Source: a virus. From it: a stretch of 35,605 nt of DNA. Positions 31,895 to 35,605 of the stretch are shown piece after piece. Position numbers and translations under genes: made by a program. The notes below the pieces were generated by a model that saw only the letters and a list, made by a program, of their open reading frames with translations, was not told the DNA's origin and did not search any database. How positions within the stretch are numbered: position 1 is the first letter of the stretch; each line of letters opens with the position of its first letter. Location of the stretch: positions 1-35,605 of IMG/VR virus record IMGVR_UViG_3300036045_000041, one strand, 5' to 3'.

Positions 31895-32611
31895 ATGGCA
31901 AACAATAATCCGGACATAACAGCTTCAGATATAATTATAGACGTTGAAACACGTTTGATGACCCCAGCAATATCTTCAAATAAGTATTTGCCTTGGATAT
32001 CATACGCCTATGGTCGAGTGTTTCTAACTTTGCTTAGGGCTAGGAGGGAAATTGCAGAACAACTATTTTCTGATAACTACCTACTAACCCTAAATACTAA
32101 TAACCCTAATGAATACATACTAACCGATTATATACCTCGCTTTGGTGGTATATTAAAAGTTGAGATTAAATACGGTGATGCCAACGACCAGTGGATTAAT
32201 ATTACACAGTTACCATCAATTACAACTTACGACATACTTCAAAATAACACCACAGCATATAGAGGAAAAGCCAGCGCAGTGTATTATTTGGTTGGTGGTA
32301 AAATTGGATTTATACCCGTACCACCAGAAAGCGGTGCAACAGCACGTATTTACTATATTAAACGTCCATATCAAATAGATTCGGTTGATGATGTAATAGA
32401 TATACCATATAGATATCAGTATCCAATAGTCGATTATGTACAGGCCAAGGCGATACAAACTGCAAATCAAGACTATTCAACAAGCCAAGTATTAGAGGAT
32501 AGATTTAGACAACAATTAGAGGAGATTGCTATATCGGCCGATAGTGAGATTATCGGGTCTACTAATATACTTTATCAGGGCTCGGCTTTATATGACAATC
32601 CGCTTTCATGA
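31895..32611 (+). CDS. Head-tail adaptor-like protein (238 aa)
   Basis: The N-terminus (ITASDIIIDVETRLMTPAIS) and DLRARRE-type helices, then YLVGGKIGFIPVPPESGATARIYY and YPIVDYVQAKAIQ, resemble the adaptor or tail-connector proteins encoded before the stabilisation protein in P22-like and related podoviruses. It would lie between portal and tail. The assignment is based on layout and pattern rather than a named motif. Confidence 0.65.
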   Translation: MANNNPDITASDIIIDVETRLMTPAISSNKYLPWISYAYGRVFLTLLRARREIAEQLFSDNYLLTLNTNNPNEYILTDYIPRFGGILKVEIKYGDANDQWINITQLPSITTYDILQNNTTAYRGKASAVYYLVGGKIGFIPVPPESGATARIYYIKRPYQIDSVDDVIDIPYRYQYPIVDYVQAKAIQTANQDYSTSQVLEDRFRQQLEEIAISADSEIIGSTNILYQGSALYDNPLS

Positions 32612-32778
32612 CACGCATACAAATACAGGCGCAACTAGATGTAATTAAATATATGCCCACATATGATGGGTCTGTATCTTTTGTCACCTCTCAACTATCC
32701 ACATGGTTAACCGATCAAAGCGTATCCGATAATGACAGGGATAAAATTTTAAACGACATACTATCATATGCTTACTAA
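32608..32778 (+). CDS. Small hypothetical protein (56 aa)
   Basis: An ATG overlapping the adaptor stop (ATGA) opens 56 codons, ending in TAA at 32776-32778, with an 11-bp overlap with the next gene. The protein has two short helices (MTRIQIQAQLDVIKYM, DNDRDKILNDILSYAY). It belongs to the head-tail junction gene block; function unknown. Tight packing and composition support it. Confidence 0.6.
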   Translation: MTRIQIQAQLDVIKYMPTYDGSVSFVTSQLSTWLTDQSVSDNDRDKILNDILSYAY

Positions 32779-34291
32779 TCAGCTACGCAACTTTGACCAT
32801 AAATACTACTACTCAATAATTGACCGCGATGACGGGCAATCTATACCCGACTATTACGCTACAAATATAGAGAACTTTATTATCCGCGACAGAGGTGAAA
32901 TAGAAATGCGTGATGGTTTAACTGCTAGGGGTTCAAGCCCTAGTGCTACTAATTTAGGCGAGGGGTTACTAAAAACCCCTACATATAATCGTCTTGTCAG
33001 GGTTGTAAACGGTGCTGCTAACACCTCAAAGTTCCAGTATTCAGACGATGGTACTACTTGGTCTGATATATCGGGTGGCGGTTCAAAAACAACTAACGCC
33101 AAGTGGGTGATGGCGCAAGGGAACAACAACCTATATGCGGTAAACGGTGTTGATACACCGGTTAAGTATGACGGGTCTACCATGTCTACGGTAGCAGCCA
33201 TACCGCAAAGCATTGCTATAGTTTGGTGGAAGAACTTTATGTGGGTATTTGGTAATCCAACTTATAAAGACAGGCTTTACTTTTCTAACGTTAATGATCC
33301 AGAAACATGGGGCGGTAGTGATTATTTGAATATCAACTTAGGCGACTCAAGTGCTGGTCTAGGTTTGTGTGGTACAGCAGGTCTTACTGGTAGGCTTTAT
33401 TGTGGCAAAGAACGCTCGGTTTGGTTTGTAACGGGAACTTCAGGTTCAAATTGGGCGATACAACCATTGACTTTTGAGCATGGTGTAGTCTCGCATGAAA
33501 GCATGGTCGAAGTTAAAAACGACGTATGGTGTGTGGATTTAGAGGGAAATATACGGGGATTATATAGAACCACGGAAGACAACCCCTTTACTGCTTTAAG
33601 AAGTGAAGATATACAGCAGACAATAGCTTACTTAAATAAATCATCAATTAGAGGTGCTAGTGCAAAGTGGTTTAATAACTTCGTGATGTTTTTCTTGCCT
33701 AACGGGGTTGACTCATATAATTCTATAGTTTTAGTGTACGACACTTTATGCAATGAAAAAAAAGGTGGTTGGGTGAAATTTACGGGGTGGCGCATTGCTA
33801 GGGCAACAGTATTTCAAGAGTCAAACGTACAGAAGTTATACTTGCATGACGCTAGATCGGGAAATGGGCAAACGTATGAGTGGACTGGTACAAGCGATAA
33901 CGGTACAGCAATAATTTGTAAGTATGAAAGTAAAATCTATGATTTTGGTATGCCAAACCAACTAAAGAGATATTTCTTTTCTTACCAGTACGCTAACCCA
34001 ATCGGGAACTATGCGACAAGATTTTATACTTCAATAGATAGGTTCTATTATGCTTTAATTGCCAACCCGTCGCTACTTGGTACTGGAAATAAGTTGCTTG
34101 GTCTTACATGGACTTTGGGTGTAGATAAATTAGGATCGGGCGGTATTGTAAAAGTAAAGATACCGTTTACCGATAATGGTGGTTCAAACTATGGATATAC
34201 TTGTCAGGTGAAACTAGAGTGTGAGTCGTCAAGTGTAAAGATGAAGCTAAGAAACTTCACTATACACTTAATGCCACATGGCTTGCGTTAA
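32768..34291 (+). CDS. Packaged-DNA stabilisation / tail nozzle protein, P22 gp10-like (507 aa)
   Basis: The protein is beta-propeller-like: repeated hydrophobic strands with Trp and Gly (NFMWVFGNPTYKDRLYFSN, GRLYCGKERSVWFVTG, DVWCVDLEGNIRGLY) and a C-terminal domain with SSSVKMKLRNFTIHLMPHG. Length and pattern fit the gp10/nozzle proteins of short-tailed phages that close the portal channel after packaging and connect to the tail needle or fibres. This is the strongest pointer to a podovirus-like virion. Confidence 0.75.
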   Translation: MLTNQLRNFDHKYYYSIIDRDDGQSIPDYYATNIENFIIRDRGEIEMRDGLTARGSSPSATNLGEGLLKTPTYNRLVRVVNGAANTSKFQYSDDGTTWSDISGGGSKTTNAKWVMAQGNNNLYAVNGVDTPVKYDGSTMSTVAAIPQSIAIVWWKNFMWVFGNPTYKDRLYFSNVNDPETWGGSDYLNINLGDSSAGLGLCGTAGLTGRLYCGKERSVWFVTGTSGSNWAIQPLTFEHGVVSHESMVEVKNDVWCVDLEGNIRGLYRTTEDNPFTALRSEDIQQTIAYLNKSSIRGASAKWFNNFVMFFLPNGVDSYNSIVLVYDTLCNEKKGGWVKFTGWRIARATVFQESNVQKLYLHDARSGNGQTYEWTGTSDNGTAIICKYESKIYDFGMPNQLKRYFFSYQYANPIGNYATRFYTSIDRFYYALIANPSLLGTGNKLLGLTWTLGVDKLGSGGIVKVKIPFTDNGGSNYGYTCQVKLECESSSVKMKLRNFTIHLMPHGLR

Positions 34292-34310
34292 TAGAAAAGA
34301 TTGATATAAC
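34283..34310 (+). promoter_or_regulatory. Weak leaderless-type promoter before a fibre gene
   Basis: A degenerate -35 (TTGCGT, 34283-34288), 16 bp and a good TATAAC at 34305-34310. The ATG at 34317 is 34 bp from the first base. Shares the geometry of the stronger sites. Confidence 0.3.
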
Positions 34311-34316
34311 TATATT

Positions 34317-34859
34317 ATGAGCATAATAAATTTACCAACAACATTTGTAGATAATACCGTTCCAACAGCCGCACAGTTCAACGGTGATTTTAACGCTATT
34401 GTAAATGATTACAATGGAAGTATAACTAACGCAAACATATCTGGATCGGCCAACATAGACACGTCTAAGATATCGGGTACGGCTGTAAATTTATCTAGTG
34501 TACAAACACTAACCGGAAAAAAAACAGTAGCTGGAACAGTACAAACGATAACAACTCTTGCGCCATCACCTGCGGCAACTGCTACTTGTAATCTAGATTT
34601 GGGGAATTTATTTTTTATCACAATGCCGGCAGGAAACATAACCATAGCTCTTTCTAATGACTCGGTGGGTCAAGCGTTTGTTATCCGTATACTTCAGGAC
34701 GGTGGAGGATCAAGAACTGTGACCTGGTTTTCTACTATTAAGTGGCCAGGGGCAACTACACCAACGTTAACAACTACTGCTTCTAAAGCCGACATGTTTG
34801 GATTTATTTGTACAGGATCAGGAACTTACGACGGATTTATAGTTGGACAAAATTTATAA
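34317..34859 (+). CDS. Tail fibre-like protein (180 aa)
   Basis: The opening LPTTFVDNTVPTAAQFNGDF and NYNGSITNANIS-type sequence are typical of tail-fibre or appendage proteins, with an N-terminal attachment segment, a Thr/Ser-rich stretch and a C-terminal beta domain (VIRILQDGGGSRTVTWFSTIKW, GFICTGSGTYDGFIVGQNL). It probably attaches to the tail and helps bind the host. The next gene, a LamG-like protein, may form the receptor-binding part. Confidence 0.7.
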   Translation: MSIINLPTTFVDNTVPTAAQFNGDFNAIVNDYNGSITNANISGSANIDTSKISGTAVNLSSVQTLTGKKTVAGTVQTITTLAPSPAATATCNLDLGNLFFITMPAGNITIALSNDSVGQAFVIRILQDGGGSRTVTWFSTIKWPGATTPTLTTTASKADMFGFICTGSGTYDGFIVGQNL

Positions 34860-34862
34860 TAT

Positions 34863-35543
34863 ATGGCAGAAGGTATAAATACACCCCTGTTTGCAGATTC
34901 GGCTTTGAGATGTTACTACCGTTTTAATTCGGGATTTTTAACAACCGATAGTAAAAACTCATTAACATTAACATCAAATGGTTCCCCTGTTAATGTTAAT
35001 GGAAAATTTGGGAATGGTGTATCTTTAGACACGTCATCTTATTTTAGTAGAAACACACAATTAACAACTACAAATCCCTTTACGTTTAGTATAAATGTTT
35101 GGATTAAAGATTATACAGCTGGGTGTATTTTTTCTGCTAAAGCCGGTTCATATGAGTGGTATTTTGGAACAAATACAACGCATTTATTTGTTCATGCACA
35201 CTGGACAGATGATAGTGATAAAGATATATCAGCAACATTACCGGTTGGATATGATAGTACAAGGTGGAACATGATTACTATAACAGCGGATCAACCGGCA
35301 AGCGATGCAATAATTAAGGGTTATGTAAATAAAACGTTAGTAATAAATGACACCACATCAAGTAAAAATGTTGGAGTAGTAGAGGCCCCATATTATTTAT
35401 CTTATTTTCATATAGAGGGTAAAAATACTTCTGCTGGTAAAATAGATGATTTTATGTTTTTTGAAAATAAAATTTTAACTACAACAGAAATAGATCAATT
35501 ATATACAGAAACCGGAGGATCATTTATTTTTAACATGATATAG
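34863..35543 (+). CDS. LamG/concanavalin-like receptor-binding candidate (226 aa)
   Basis: The sequence LRCYYRFNSGFLTTDSKNSL at the start and FGNGVSLDTSSYFSRN, NPFTFSINVWIKDYTAGCIF and KIDDFMFFENKILTTTEIDQ match the LamG/ConA-like pattern of beta-sandwich lectins. It is encoded after a tail-fibre-like protein and runs to the circle junction. A role in binding a carbohydrate receptor is likely but inferred. Its last codons are also present at 1-43. Confidence 0.75.
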   Translation: MAEGINTPLFADSALRCYYRFNSGFLTTDSKNSLTLTSNGSPVNVNGKFGNGVSLDTSSYFSRNTQLTTTNPFTFSINVWIKDYTAGCIFSAKAGSYEWYFGTNTTHLFVHAHWTDDSDKDISATLPVGYDSTRWNMITITADQPASDAIIKGYVNKTLVINDTTSSKNVGVVEAPYYLSYFHIEGKNTSAGKIDDFMFFENKILTTTEIDQLYTETGGSFIFNMI

Positions 35544-35605
35544 ATATGGCTGATCCCTATACAACACTATTAGCTATTGAGAGGTCTGGTCAATTAAATC
35601 CAGCA
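35498..35605. repeat. Terminal redundancy, right copy
   Basis: Exact repeat of 1-108, see left copy. The two together give a circular unit of 35,497 bp. Confidence 0.95.
35546..35605 (+). CDS. Partial second copy of the 205-aa helical protein start
   Basis: Identical to 49-108, cut by the end of the window. This is the same gene as the one at 49, not a paralogue. Confidence 0.9.
   Translation, partial: MADPYTTLLAIERSGQLNPA

Overview
The window reads as one complete tailed-phage genome. Bases 1-108 are repeated exactly at 35498-35605, so the unique sequence closes into a circle of 35,497 bp, and the last gene runs straight into the first across the join. It is AT-rich, densely packed and almost entirely on the + strand; only one glycosyltransferase gene is on the - strand. 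Large terminase, portal, scaffold-like protein, HK97-type coat, head-tail adaptor and a P22 gp10-like stabilisation/nozzle protein are present. There is no tape measure, tube or sheath protein, so a short-tailed (podovirus-like) virion is the best reading. No integrase or CI-type repressor is visible. The host cannot be named. Canonical sigma70-type TTGACA promoters point to an ordinary bacterium, and many starts lack a Shine-Dalgarno (SD) site.

Reading from the early side: 7159-7360 is a regulatory leader with a promoter-like box and two terminator-like hairpins. It is followed by the replication/recombination block (7361-11353): a replisome-organiser-like protein with 11-bp iterons inside its gene, a DnaB/RecA-type helicase, an Erf/Rad52-like annealing protein, a RusA-like resolvase and several small DNA-binding or zinc proteins. 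Between them lies a strongly structured intergenic RNA candidate (10110-10270). Then come a membrane-anchored lytic transglycosylase and small membrane protein (11387-12122), a DUF6745-like protein with 16 tetrapeptide repeats and its small partner (12136-13527), and a tRNA-Tyr (13605-13689).

14246-19711 is a carbohydrate cluster: four GT2-type glycosyltransferases, a CDP-paratose-2-epimerase-like SDR and two methyltransferases, one of them interrupted near its N-terminus by an in-frame TAG. It probably makes and attaches a sugar to the virion or alters a host glycan.

The late block starts at 19785 and passes through the end of the window into 7158: small terminase, HNH nuclease, large terminase, portal, three fibre or decoration proteins, scaffold and coat. 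These are followed by a terminator, a capsid-adjacent glycosyltransferase, adaptor, stabilisation protein and LamG-like or fibre proteins. Across the circle junction lie the helical virion and ejection-protein candidates (49-4072), a lysis cassette (4078-5460) and a metallophosphoesterase (6241-7158).

The most unusual features are these: six TTGACA promoters placed 34-38 bp upstream of a start codon, implying leaderless mRNAs; an inverted repeat TTGAC-N7-GTCAA embedded in three early promoters; the structured RNA at 10110-10270; the helically phased iterons; and the DUF6745-like pair.
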